Source of the DNA: Acetivibrio clariflavus DSM 19732 | GTDB lineage: Bacteria > Bacillota > Clostridia > Acetivibrionales > Acetivibrionaceae | Reading direction: 5' to 3' | Length of the DNA stretch: 64,000 bases | Assembly (NCBI RefSeq): GCF_000237085.1 | Contig: NC_016627.1 | Span: 868,001-932,000 of the forward strand | In this document: in pieces, positions 44,789 to 53,898 of the stretch | Layout: the number at the start of each line of letters is the position of its first letter | How positions within the stretch are numbered: position 1 is the first letter of the stretch | The notes under the pieces: model-generated | The model's database searches: none | Seen by the model: the letters and a program-made list of their open reading frames with translations, nothing else | What the model was told of the DNA's origin: nothing | Program-made: the position numbers and the translations under genes

Positions 44789-46276
44789 TTGGATTATATC
44801 ATTAGTTTTGAAAATATAACTAAAAAATTCGGCGGAACAACTGCCTTGTCAGGCGTTTCCTTTAATATAAAAAGGGGCGAAGTTCATTGTCTTTGCGGTG
44901 AAAACGGAGCTGGAAAATCAACTTTGATGAATATCTGTGCAGGTGTTATCCAGCCTACCAGCGGTGTAATTCGAATTAATGGCCAGGAAACTAAGATAAC
45001 TGGTGTTTCTCACTCTGAAAAATTAGGCTTTTCCATTGTGCACCAGGAAGTTCCACTATGCTTAAATATGAGTATTGCTCATAATATATTCTTAGGTTCT
45101 TCCAAAAGCACAAAAGGTATTTTTCTGGATGAAAAGTTCATGGAGAAGGAAACAGAAATTCTGTTGAAAGAATTCAAGCTTAATCGCAGGCCGTCAGATT
45201 TGGTTGGAGATTTAAGTATAGCCGAGCAGTCAATTGTTCAAATAGCAAAAGCGGTTTACTTTAAACCCAAGATTCTAATACTGGATGAACCGACTGCCGC
45301 ATTGACAAATGACCAGAGAGAAGTAATGTTTGACATTATAAAAAAATTGAAGAAGGAGATTGGCACAACAATAATTTATATAAGTCACCGATTGGAAGAA
45401 ATTATGGAAATTGGTGATACCATAACCGTTCTTCGGGATGGTCAGTTTGTTAAGACAGTAAGCGTGGCTGATATAACAGTTGATGAACTTGTCAGCTTAA
45501 TGGTGGGGAGAGAACTTTCCAACGAACATGCAGTCAGCTATAAAACAGGAGAAAGACTTTTAAAGGTCAATAATCTAACAAGAAAAGGCGAGTTTGAGAA
45601 TGTCAGTTTTGAATTGAATAAAGGTGAGATATTAGGCTTAGGTGGTTTTGTGGGTGCAGGCAGATCGGAAGTGTTAATGTCCATATTCGGGTTTAACAAA
45701 CCGGATTCCGGGGAAATCTTTATTGAAGATAAGCCGGTTAATATAAAATCTCCTGCTGATGCAATTAAACAAGGTCTTGCTCTCATTCCTGAAAACAGGA
45801 GAGATGATGCGCTAATCGAGCCTATGACCATTATGCAGAATGCTCAGATGGTAATACTTAAAGATTTAATCAAAGGTGTTCTTATAGATAAAAAACTTTC
45901 TAACGATAAAATGGACGAAATGGTTAATAAGTATAAAATAAAGGCTAACAATGTCAACTTGCCCATCTTGACACTATCCGGCGGTAACCAGCAAAAAGTT
46001 ATCATTGCCCGTTGGATTAGCAACAATCCTAAAATTCTTTTATGTGACGAGCCGACAAGGGGTATTGATGTTGGTGCTAAAGCTGAAGTTTATTCAATAC
46101 TTCGTTCCATTGCAAAAGAAGGTATAGGAATAATTGTTGTTTCCTCAGAGTTACCTGAATTGCTTGCCTTAAGCGACAGGATTCTGGTTATGCATGAAGG
46201 GCGTATTACAGGTCAAATGATGAGGGAAGAAGCAACTGAAGAGAAATTTATGAGACTTGCTGCTGCAGTTGGCTAA
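44789..46276 (+). CDS. Ribose-type ABC transporter ATP-binding protein (two NBDs)
   Basis: A 495-residue RbsA-like protein with two fused nucleotide-binding domains. NBD1 has Walker A GENGAGKST, an unusual signature LSIAEQSIVQIAKA and Walker B ILILDEPTAALT. NBD2 has the degenerate Walker A GGFVGAGRSE and a canonical signature LSGGNQQKVIIARW. This asymmetry is normal for sugar importers. It starts at TTG 44789, eight bases after AAGGAGG. It energises import of the locus sugar. Confidence 0.93.
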   Translation: MDYIISFENITKKFGGTTALSGVSFNIKRGEVHCLCGENGAGKSTLMNICAGVIQPTSGVIRINGQETKITGVSHSEKLGFSIVHQEVPLCLNMSIAHNIFLGSSKSTKGIFLDEKFMEKETEILLKEFKLNRRPSDLVGDLSIAEQSIVQIAKAVYFKPKILILDEPTAALTNDQREVMFDIIKKLKKEIGTTIIYISHRLEEIMEIGDTITVLRDGQFVKTVSVADITVDELVSLMVGRELSNEHAVSYKTGERLLKVNNLTRKGEFENVSFELNKGEILGLGGFVGAGRSEVLMSIFGFNKPDSGEIFIEDKPVNIKSPADAIKQGLALIPENRRDDALIEPMTIMQNAQMVILKDLIKGVLIDKKLSNDKMDEMVNKYKIKANNVNLPILTLSGGNQQKVIIARWISNNPKILLCDEPTRGIDVGAKAEVYSILRSIAKEGIGIIVVSSELPELLALSDRILVMHEGRITGQMMREEATEEKFMRLAAAVG

Positions 46277-46360
46277 AATGCTGTTGGAAGATAAGTCTTA
46301 TTAAATACAGTTGCGTATTGGAATGTTTAAAAATTTAATATAAGAAAAGTAGGGACAAAG

Positions 46361-46768
46361 ATGAAGAAAACAAAGGTATTGAATTCGGAATTATCTGCTG
46401 TGATCGCATCGATGGGGCATACTGACACAATAGCAATCGGTGATGCCGGATTGCCTATTCCCGACTCTTCAAAGAGAATTGATTTGGCAGTTAAAAGAAA
46501 TTTACCTCCTTTCCTCGATGTTCTTGAAACCGTACTCTGTGAATTGGAGGTAGAAGAAGTAACTATAGCTTCTGAAATGATAGAAGATAATCCGGGATTA
46601 TTTAAAAAAATCAATGAGTTATTCAGTTCCATAAAAATAAATTTGGTTACACATTCGGAATTTAAAGAAATGACAAAGAACTGCAAAGCTGTAGTTAGAA
46701 CCGGAGAATGTATGCCCTATGCAAATATTATTCTACATTCGGGTGTTGCTTTTTCCTGTGAAGAGTAA
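46361..46768 (+). CDS. rbsD: D-ribose pyranase-type sugar mutarotase
   Basis: A 135-residue RbsD/FucU protein that interconverts pyranose and furanose or alpha/beta sugar forms. The catalytic His20 and Asp28 are present in MGHTDTIAIGDAGLPIP, and the end MPYANIILHSGVAF matches the family. It is the last gene of the transporter operon. Together with the ribokinase it argues that the imported compound is a pentose or close analogue, but FucU-like substrates cannot be excluded. Confidence 0.9.
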   Translation: MKKTKVLNSELSAVIASMGHTDTIAIGDAGLPIPDSSKRIDLAVKRNLPPFLDVLETVLCELEVEEVTIASEMIEDNPGLFKKINELFSSIKINLVTHSEFKEMTKNCKAVVRTGECMPYANIILHSGVAFSCEE

Positions 46769-47138
46769 CAATTCTATTGTTTTATAAGATAATTTAGTTT
46801 AGCCTCTTTCAAGAAAAAATAAAGGGGCTAAACTAAGAGCCCGATGTATTAGTTTTGTTTTTAAGCATGAGAGTTTTAAGTCCAATTATACAGCTTTAGG
46901 ATGAAAGAATCTGTCTTTTAAAAACCAGGAAAAATATGATTATTGTAAACTTGTTGTTTTATTTTAAATTTATTTATTGTATAATAAATATATAAACATA
47001 AAAAATTTAATGTTCACAACGTAAAACCCATAGATTTCATTAATTTAGAGGAAAAGCTTTAAATAAACCTTGATGACATCTATGGATTAATTTTTTAGCA
47101 TTTCTATGAAACGTTTCATGAAATGGAAAGGAGGTTCC
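46769..47138. other. Spacer between rbsD and the DUF4432 gene
   Basis: Contains a hairpin at 46794-46836 (16-bp arms around TTTAGCCTCTTT/AAAGGGGCTAAA) and operator O3 at 47106-47119. The rest is AT-rich without a visible gene. Confidence 0.5.
47106..47119. promoter_or_regulatory. LacI/CcpA-type operator O3 upstream of DUF4432
   Basis: ATGAAACGTTTCAT is a perfect 14-bp palindrome with central CG, next to the ribosome binding site of the following gene. It resembles O1/O2 and also a CcpA cre site. Confidence 0.7.
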
Positions 47139-48194
47139 ATGAATAAGCGTGAGATTTATAAATATGCAGGAAGTATGCAGCAAGTGGCATTTGTGCGGCC
47201 TATTTCTTTTGACGAGGGAAGAGCAGGCAGGATGAGAGGATACGATGTCAAAAATGGAGATCTTCGTTTTCAGGTATCCGCTGATAAATGTCTTGACATC
47301 ATAGATTTTTCATACAAAGGCATGAATATTAATTTTTTGGCTAAACAAGGGCTGATAGGGCGAATGGACTATGATACACATGGAGAAGAGGGACCTAGGA
47401 GTTTAATGGGCGGACTGCTCTTTACCTGTGGTTTGGAAAACACTTGTATTCCTTGTGAAATAAATAATGTTTCATATCCTATGCACGGAAGGATACGCTC
47501 TACTCCGGCCGAGCATGTAAGTGCCGATGCTGAATGGGCTGATGATAAGTATGTACTTTCAATAAGCGGAAAAATGAGGGAGGCGGAAATTTTTGGAAAA
47601 AATTTAACCTTGAGACGAAAAATAGAGACAACTTATGGAGAAAAGACAGTGATTATAAACGACATAATAGAAAATAAAGCTTTCAAAGAGGAAGAATTGA
47701 TGATTTTGTATCATTTTAATTTTGGCTATCCCTTTTTGGATGAGAATGCTGTTGTACTTTTGCCCACCTTAAAAGTAACACCTAGAGATAAGGAAGCTCA
47801 AAAGGATGCTGATAAGTGGAACCAGATGGAACCGCCTGTCGATAATGAGCCTGAAAGGGTGTATCTGCATGAATTGGCTGCAGATGAGGAAGGAAATACC
47901 TTTGCCTGTTTGTTCAATAAAAAGACAAACATCGGTGTTCAAATAAAGTTTAATAAGAAATATTTGCCTAAGTTTGTGCAATGGAAATCCATTGCTTCCG
48001 GAGATTATGTAATGGGACTGGAACCTACAAATTCCGGCGTATATGGAAGAAAGGGCGAGGGTTTGGATATTCATAAACTGTCACCCTTCGAACGTGAAGA
48101 AATAAGAATAGAGTTTAAGATATTAGACGGTATGGAAGATTACAATAATATTTGCACTAGTATCAATAAGTTGACCGGTGCTTCTCAAGTCTAG
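47139..48194 (+). CDS. DUF4432 aldose 1-epimerase-like protein
   Basis: A 351-residue galactose-mutarotase-fold protein. Blocks seen are LRFQVSADKCLDIIDFSYKG, SLMGGLLFTCGLENTC, YPMHGRIRSTPAEHV and LMILYHFNFGYPFL. AGGAGG lies four bases before ATG 47139; an in-frame ATG at 47106 overlaps the operator and has no ribosome site. It probably rearranges or opens the imported sugar. It forms a second operon with the UroD-fold protein 2 gene. Confidence 0.8.
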   Translation: MNKREIYKYAGSMQQVAFVRPISFDEGRAGRMRGYDVKNGDLRFQVSADKCLDIIDFSYKGMNINFLAKQGLIGRMDYDTHGEEGPRSLMGGLLFTCGLENTCIPCEINNVSYPMHGRIRSTPAEHVSADAEWADDKYVLSISGKMREAEIFGKNLTLRRKIETTYGEKTVIINDIIENKAFKEEELMILYHFNFGYPFLDENAVVLLPTLKVTPRDKEAQKDADKWNQMEPPVDNEPERVYLHELAADEEGNTFACLFNKKTNIGVQIKFNKKYLPKFVQWKSIASGDYVMGLEPTNSGVYGRKGEGLDIHKLSPFEREEIRIEFKILDGMEDYNNICTSINKLTGASQV

Positions 48195-48278
48195 AATTAT
48201 CTCAATTTTAAACACTGATTTATCCGTAAAGAAGTCCCTGCTTTTTAAAAAACAAAAAGTTAATAAGGAGGAAAAACT

Positions 48279-49538
48279 ATGACGGGAAAAGAAAAATTGA
48301 AATTGGCACTCAACCATGAAGAAGGACCTATTCTTTTAGATATCGGAGGAATGCCGACAACGGGAATTCATTGCAAGGTAGTTGAGAGTTTAAGAGAATT
48401 CTATGGATTGGAAAAAAGACCGGTAAAAATACTGGAACCGGTTCAAATGCTGGGATTGGTAGAAGATGACTTGAAAGATGCTATGGGTATACAAACGACA
48501 CCTCTATGGAGTGCAGGCACAATGTTTGGTTTCAAACAGAAGGATAAGTTTAAAGAATGGAGAACTCCATGGGGACAGGTAGTATTGGTAGCAGAAGATT
48601 TTGTTACTACTACCGATGAGGATGGAAAAACATACATTTATTCCTGCGGAGATACAAATTATCCACCTGCCGGTTGCATGCCAAAGAATGGGGTGTATTT
48701 TGACAATATTAATCGTGTACCGGAATTTGATGAAGATAATTATGATGTAAGAGACAATTTTGAAGAGTTTGGTCCTATTTCCGATGGAGATTTGGACTGG
48801 CTGAAAAAACAAAAAGAAGCATTGGAAAACTCCGATGATGTCATTATGGGTAACCTTGGAGGAACTGCTTTTGGGGATATTGCATTGGTTCCGGGACCAC
48901 AGCTGAAGCAGCCTAAAGGACTTCGTGATATAACTGAATGGTATATTTCAATTAAAGCCAGACAGGATATTTTACATGAAATATTCAGTTATCAGCTAAA
49001 GTATGCCATTGAAAATCTGGAAAAAATGTATGCTGTGTTAGGTGATACAATACAGGTTGCATATATTTGCGGAACAGACTTCGGTACACAGAACGGACCC
49101 TTTTGTTCAAATGAAATATTTAATGATTTGTATGCTCCATACTATAAGAAAGTCAATGACTGGATTCATGAAAATACCAAGTGGAAAACCTTTAAACATT
49201 GTTGCGGCAGCATTTTTTCATTAATTCCCGAACTGATTAATGCCGGATTTGACATCTTAAATCCTGTTCAATGGACAGCAAAAAATATGGATAAAACCAA
49301 ATTAAAAGAAGCTTATGGCGATAGAATTGTATTCTGGGGAGGCGGAGTTGACACCCAGAAAACATTGCCGTTTGGTACACCGAAGCAAGTGCATGATGAA
49401 GTGTTGGAATGCTGCAAAGTTTTCGGTAAAAATGGAGGTTTTGTATTTAATACAATACACAATATTCAGCCGGGAGTACCGGTCGAAAATGTAGTTGCAA
49501 TGATAAATGCAGTTAAAGAATACAATGGCGAAAGATAA
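48279..49538 (+). CDS. UroD-fold methyltransferase-like protein 2
   Basis: A 419-residue paralogue of the protein at 41362 (GKEKLKLALNHEEGPILLDI at the start). It keeps the His307-x-Cys309 pair in KHCCGS, but the third zinc ligand is replaced: GGGVDT where protein 1 has GGGCDT. This suggests a different or absent metal site and a division of labour between the two proteins. AAGGAGG precedes ATG. A long palindrome ends the unit. Confidence 0.8.
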   Translation: MTGKEKLKLALNHEEGPILLDIGGMPTTGIHCKVVESLREFYGLEKRPVKILEPVQMLGLVEDDLKDAMGIQTTPLWSAGTMFGFKQKDKFKEWRTPWGQVVLVAEDFVTTTDEDGKTYIYSCGDTNYPPAGCMPKNGVYFDNINRVPEFDEDNYDVRDNFEEFGPISDGDLDWLKKQKEALENSDDVIMGNLGGTAFGDIALVPGPQLKQPKGLRDITEWYISIKARQDILHEIFSYQLKYAIENLEKMYAVLGDTIQVAYICGTDFGTQNGPFCSNEIFNDLYAPYYKKVNDWIHENTKWKTFKHCCGSIFSLIPELINAGFDILNPVQWTAKNMDKTKLKEAYGDRIVFWGGGVDTQKTLPFGTPKQVHDEVLECCKVFGKNGGFVFNTIHNIQPGVPVENVVAMINAVKEYNGER

Positions 49539-49579
49539 TGTTTATTTAAAAGTTGTGTTCAACTCCCAAGATAAGTATT

Positions 49580-49631
49580 AATAAATGAAGAGGAATCCTG
49601 AAAATATTTTCAGGATTCCTCTTCATTTATT
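49580..49631. terminator. Perfect 52-bp palindrome at the right edge of the sugar locus
   Basis: Two 26-bp arms meet without a loop at 49605/49606. The GC-containing core (GAGGAATCCTG) gives a strong hairpin with A/T on both sides, suitable as a bidirectional terminator 42 bp after the UroD-2 stop. Confidence 0.85.
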
Positions 49632-50272
49632 GCAATAAAAGATATATGGATTACAGAAAAACTGTCAAAGGGCATATAAGCTCATCTTGCACCTTAATTT
49701 CTTTTTTTGGGTGAAGGGTTTGGTTTTTTATGGAATTATGATTACTATTATGATATTGCCTTAAATATTATCTATCAACCCGTTAATACAAAAGATTAAA
49801 TTGCATTGGATTAATCTTTTTTCTTAGCTGGGAAAACTTATTGCTGGCGACGTTTTGAAATAAAACTAAATAAAAATTGTATAGAATAGAAGTAAAACAG
49901 TTTATTCATTTTTTCACCACCTAACTTTCGGGATGTATATTTTATTGGAAGTAATCTGCATTATTATTTATTTTGTATTATAGAGATACCATTTATTAAT
50001 ATATCGTCTGTTTTTTGATATTATTTAGCTATTTATGTATTATATTTTTTATAAAATAAAGTTATCTGACATTAGTAAAGCTGTTTGCAGTATGGAAGAT
50101 GAATATATAAAGGATCTGCTGAATATTACAAGATAATTACAGTTTATAATATTTCTTGACGGGACAAGTTTTCCTGTGTTACCATAAAAACACTATGCTT
50201 TGAAAAATGTTATTGAGTTAAACCAATTACGGTAAAGAACATTTATAAAGAAAGTGAGAAAGGAGGATTACA
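49632..50272. other. Non-coding stretch between the sugar locus and rtcB region
   Basis: No gene of normal size. On the minus strand 49838-49909 encodes MNKLFYFYSIQFLFSFISKR plus RQQ, preceded by AGGTGGTG; it could be a tiny membrane peptide but may be chance. A possible promoter TTGACG-N18-TACCAT lies near 50157-50186, ahead of the small ORF at 50273. Confidence 0.3.
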
Positions 50273-50425
50273 ATGTATATATTGCGAAAATATAATTTGG
50301 AGCAAAAAAGCAATGCAATTAAATCAGAGAAACAATATACAGGCATATGCATAGATATAGGTATACATTGGCTTAATCCTCTGCCATATATTAAATGCGA
50401 TAAACCTTTAAATAGGATGCATTGA
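50273..50425 (+). CDS. Small ORF, 50 residues, unknown
   Basis: ATG 50273 has a textbook AAAGGAGG site nine bases upstream. The product begins MYILRKYNLEQKSNAIKSEK and carries two cysteines (GICIDIG and YIKCDKP). A hairpin terminator follows at 50488. Well-formed signals on both sides support a real gene, yet no family is recognised. It could be a signalling or sporulation peptide. Confidence 0.5.
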   Translation: MYILRKYNLEQKSNAIKSEKQYTGICIDIGIHWLNPLPYIKCDKPLNRMH

Positions 50426-50487
50426 CAGTGATGTAAAAATGCGTAATTTTTTAGCCCGGATAAGGTGTTAAAAATAGCATTTACTAT

Positions 50488-50535
50488 AGAGAGCGGTTAA
50501 GTCTAATATTTAGAATTAACTGCTCTCTTTATTTA
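50488..50535 (+). terminator. Terminator after the small ORF
   Basis: AGAGAGCGGTTAA (50488-50500) pairs with TTAACTGCTCTCT (50516-50528), one mismatch, followed by a T-rich tract. Confidence 0.7.
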
Positions 50536-50584
50536 TAGAAAAGTGAAAGGTACAAAATACTTATTTAAGGAAGTAGGTGAGGTT

Positions 50585-51775
50585 ATGATACAAGTCAGAG
50601 GAAAGTATAATACGGCTAAAATTTTTACCGATAACGTAGAAGAGGCTGCAATGGCGCAGATAATTGAGCTTTGCAATCAGGAGTTTGTGAAGGACAGTAT
50701 TATAAGGATTATGCCTGATACCCATGCCGGTGCAGGCTGTACAATCGGAACTACTATGACTATTTCCGACAAGATAGTGCCGAATTTGGTTGGCGTTGAT
50801 ATAGGCTGTGGGATGGAGACAATAAAATTGAAAAACAAAGATATAGACTTGGAGAAATTGGACAGGGTTATCCATGAATATATACCTTCCGGTTTTGACA
50901 TTAGGAAAAAGAAACATCCCTATGCTGATAAAGTAGATTTTGCCCATCTGGTGTGTAAAGAAAGTGTAAACTTGGAGAGAGCAGAGCTTAGCATTGGTAC
51001 TTTAGGCGGCGGTAACCATTTTATTGAGGTAAACAAACACGAAACCGGACAATTGTATCTTGTTGTACATTCGGGAAGCAGGCATCTCGGTAAACAAGTA
51101 GCGGAGTTTTACCAGGAACTTGGCTATAGGGAACTGGTAAAGAATAATGAGTATATTTCGGAGCTTATCAAGGAGTTAAAGGCGCAGGGGCGTGAAAAGG
51201 AGATTCAACAGGAAATTAAGAAGGTTAAACCTGTGAAAATAAGCAAACAGTTGGCTTATGTTCAGGGCAAAAGCTATAACGACTACCTGAATGATATGAA
51301 GATAGTACAGAAATTTGCAGTGTTAAACCGAAAAGCCATTGTTGATGAGATTGTAAACAGAATGGAATTTGAAGTTATTGAACAGTTTACCACAATACAT
51401 AACTATATAGATCTTGACAGTATGATTTTAAGAAAGGGAGCGATTTCAGCACGCAGTGGCGAAGTTGTTTTAATACCGATGAATATGAGGGATGGAAGTT
51501 TAATTTGCATTGGAAAGGGAAATAAGGATTGGAATTACTCGGCACCCCATGGAGCAGGAAGACTTATGAGCAGGAGCAAGGCAAAGGAAGTCATCAGCCT
51601 CGAAGAATTTGAGAAGTCTATGGAAGGTATCTATTCTACAACGGTTAACAGATCCACCTTAGATGAATGCGCTTTGGCATATAAGCCCATGGACGAAATA
51701 ATTGCAAATATACAGGATACGGTAGATATTATTAATATAATTAAACCTATATATAATTTTAAAGCAGCGGAATAA
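50585..51775 (+). CDS. rtcB: RtcB-family RNA ligase
   Basis: A 396-residue GTP- and Mn-dependent ligase that joins 2',3'-cyclic-phosphate or 3'-phosphate RNA ends to 5'-OH ends. Metal and guanylate sites are present: VDIGCGM (Asp72, Cys75), GGGNHFIEV, HSGSRHLG and the histidine that becomes guanylylated, in APHGAGRLMSRSKA. It belongs to the shorter RtcB group. ATG 50585 follows AGGTGAGG. It heads an operon with tatD and the RNase Z gene; spacing is 13 bp to tatD. Confidence 0.92.
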   Translation: MIQVRGKYNTAKIFTDNVEEAAMAQIIELCNQEFVKDSIIRIMPDTHAGAGCTIGTTMTISDKIVPNLVGVDIGCGMETIKLKNKDIDLEKLDRVIHEYIPSGFDIRKKKHPYADKVDFAHLVCKESVNLERAELSIGTLGGGNHFIEVNKHETGQLYLVVHSGSRHLGKQVAEFYQELGYRELVKNNEYISELIKELKAQGREKEIQQEIKKVKPVKISKQLAYVQGKSYNDYLNDMKIVQKFAVLNRKAIVDEIVNRMEFEVIEQFTTIHNYIDLDSMILRKGAISARSGEVVLIPMNMRDGSLICIGKGNKDWNYSAPHGAGRLMSRSKAKEVISLEEFEKSMEGIYSTTVNRSTLDECALAYKPMDEIIANIQDTVDIINIIKPIYNFKAAE

Positions 51776-51788
51776 AGTGGAGGATATA

Positions 51789-52556
51789 ATGTTATTTGAT
51801 ACACATGCACATTTTAATGATAACAGATTTAAACATGACAGGGATGAAGCTATAAAGAATGCTCATGAAAGCGGAGTTTCCTACATTTTAAATGTATCGT
51901 ATAATATTCCGTCACTGGAGCATTCCTTATCCTTAGCTGGAAGATATAGCTTCATATATGCATCAATGGGCATACATCCGCACTATTCAAAGGATATGAA
52001 TGACAACATATTGGATAAAATTCGGAGTTTGTGTGAAAATAAAAAGGTTGTAGCTATAGGTGAAATAGGACTTGATTATTACAGAGATTTGTCACCAAGG
52101 GATGTTCAGAAGAAATGGTTTATAAAGCAGATAAATCTGGCTAAGGAATTGAAATTACCCATTATAGTCCATATCAGAGATGCAAATGAAGATGCACTTA
52201 ATGTTCTGAAGGCTGAAAATGCCAGGGAAGTAGGAGGAATTATTCATAGTTTTTCCGGAGATGTAAAAATGGCAAAGGAGGCCATTGATAACAACTTCTA
52301 TATTTCTGTTGGGGGACCTGTTACCTATCCCAATGCAAGAAATTTGATTGAAGTTGTAAAATTTGTTCCGGAGGAAAGGCTTCTTATTGAAACCGATTGT
52401 CCGTATCTTACGCCGGAGCCTTTTAGAGGAAAAAGAAATGATTCAAGCCTGGTTAGATTGGTTGCTGAAAAAATTGCTGAGATAAAAGGCAAAAGCTTTG
52501 AAGAAATTGCAAATATTACTACCAATAATGCCAAGATGTTGTTTGGTATCAGGTGA
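51789..52556 (+). CDS. tatD: TatD-family metal-dependent hydrolase
   Basis: A 255-residue TIM-barrel nuclease. Metal ligands occur in DTHAHFND, GEIGLDYYRD, IVHIRD, HSFSGD and ETDCPYLTPE. TatD proteins act as 3'-5' exonucleases on DNA or RNA and as D-aminoacyl-tRNA or other hydrolases. ATG 51789 has GGAGGAT ahead. The stop overlaps the ribosome site of the RNase Z gene, so translation is coupled. Context favours a role in RNA processing. Confidence 0.92.
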   Translation: MLFDTHAHFNDNRFKHDRDEAIKNAHESGVSYILNVSYNIPSLEHSLSLAGRYSFIYASMGIHPHYSKDMNDNILDKIRSLCENKKVVAIGEIGLDYYRDLSPRDVQKKWFIKQINLAKELKLPIIVHIRDANEDALNVLKAENAREVGGIIHSFSGDVKMAKEAIDNNFYISVGGPVTYPNARNLIEVVKFVPEERLLIETDCPYLTPEPFRGKRNDSSLVRLVAEKIAEIKGKSFEEIANITTNNAKMLFGIR

Positions 52557-52567
52557 GGGAGAAGGTT

Positions 52568-53479
52568 ATGCTTGATGTTTGTCTCTTGGGAACTGGAGGT
52601 ATGATGCCACTGCCAAACCGGTGGCTTACATCTCTTTTGGTAAGACACAATGGAAGAATGATTCTGATAGATTGTGGAGAAGGAACACAAATTCCGCTTA
52701 AAATGGCAGAATGGGGAATAAAACCAATTGATGCCGTGTTGTTTACCCATTATCATGGAGATCATGTGGCGGGATTGCCCGGATTTCTTCTTACTCTGGG
52801 GAATTCGGGAAGGGAAGAGCCTTTGATGTTGGTGGGGCCTCCGGGTATAAAAGAAGTGGTGGAAGGTTTAACGGTAATTTCACCGGAACTGCCCTATGAG
52901 TTGAATTTAATAGAACTGCCTGACAGTGAAAGTGCTGAAGTAAGTGTTAGCGGCATTTTTATTAAAAGCTTGCCGGTGGATCATACCATTCCATGCCTGT
53001 CCTATTGTATTGAGCTTAAAAGGCAAGGCAAATTTGATGTTGACCGTGCCAGGGAACTTATGATTCCTGTAAACTACTGGAATAAGCTGCAGAAAGGTGA
53101 GAATGTAACAGTAGATGACAGGGTGATTACTCCTGAAATGGTTTTAGGTGAGCCTAGAAAAGGAATTAAGGTATGTTACTGTACGGATACAAGACCCTCT
53201 GATGAATTGGCAGAGTTTATTAAAGATTCGGATCTCTTTATTTGTGAAGGTATGTATGGTGATGAGAATGACACTCATAAAGCTGAGCAGAAGAAGCATA
53301 TGACTTTTTCTGAAGCTGCATTGCTTGCTAAAAAGGGAAATGTGGAGGAACTGTGGCTTACCCATTACAGCCCGTCTCTTACCGATCCGGAAGAATATAT
53401 GGAAGTTGCGAGGAGTATCTTCAAAAATACTGTCGGAGGAAGAGATTTACTTGCTAAAACAATAAAATATAAGGAATAG
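52568..53479 (+). CDS. rnz: Ribonuclease Z
   Basis: A 303-residue metallo-beta-lactamase-fold endonuclease that trims tRNA 3' ends. The zinc motif is FTHYHGDHVAGLPG (HxHxDH), with CYCTDTRP, EGMYGDE and the final His in LWLTHYSPSL. I chose ATG 52568 behind GGGAGAAGG; a GTG at 52553 is possible. Third gene of rtcB-tatD-rnz. The predicted product, substrate and partners all concern RNA ends. Confidence 0.9.
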   Translation: MLDVCLLGTGGMMPLPNRWLTSLLVRHNGRMILIDCGEGTQIPLKMAEWGIKPIDAVLFTHYHGDHVAGLPGFLLTLGNSGREEPLMLVGPPGIKEVVEGLTVISPELPYELNLIELPDSESAEVSVSGIFIKSLPVDHTIPCLSYCIELKRQGKFDVDRARELMIPVNYWNKLQKGENVTVDDRVITPEMVLGEPRKGIKVCYCTDTRPSDELAEFIKDSDLFICEGMYGDENDTHKAEQKKHMTFSEAALLAKKGNVEELWLTHYSPSLTDPEEYMEVARSIFKNTVGGRDLLAKTIKYKE

Positions 53480-53898
53480 AGAAAAATTTAAAAATAGTTA
53501 ATTTTATATATTGATGTTTTGTTCTAACCGTTCCACGCTATATAAGCAATATTGTTAATAAAAATTTAATTGGGATGTAAAAGTTATTCATGATATAATG
53601 GAAATGCATTTAAAAGGATTTAGCTATCGGCTAAAGGAGAAAGGCTAAAATGGGTTATGATATGTCACAGATTATTGGCAATTCTACAAGTCTAGGAAAC
53701 ACAAAGTAAAATTTTCCCGTAATACTTGGAAAGAGAAGTTTTTAAAATTAAGTTGATATTTAACTAATAAAGTTGCAGATTCATATGGAATAACGGATTT
53801 AGCATTTTTCAAATTGCAAAAAAAATGAGCTTTTTAAAAGATTTTTATTTGGGGAAAGCATGAAAAATGAGCCGAAGAAATAAGCGGGAGGGAGAAAC
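53480..53898. other. Intergenic region with a possible 19-residue ORF
   Basis: At 53650-53709, MGYDMSQIIGNSTSLGNTK follows AAAGGAGAAAGG. A small hairpin (TTAGC...GGCTAA) precedes it. Without a homologue it may be chance. The rest shows nothing. Confidence 0.25.

Noticed and set aside
41362-49538. UroD-fold proteins 1 and 2 as haem-pathway uroporphyrinogen decarboxylases
   Set aside because: They are longer, keep zinc-type HxC motifs instead of decarboxylase residues, and no other haem gene is nearby.
49838-49909. 23-residue hydrophobic ORF as a type I toxin
   Set aside because: It has a fair ribosome site but no antisense RNA signal or known relative, so no claim is made.
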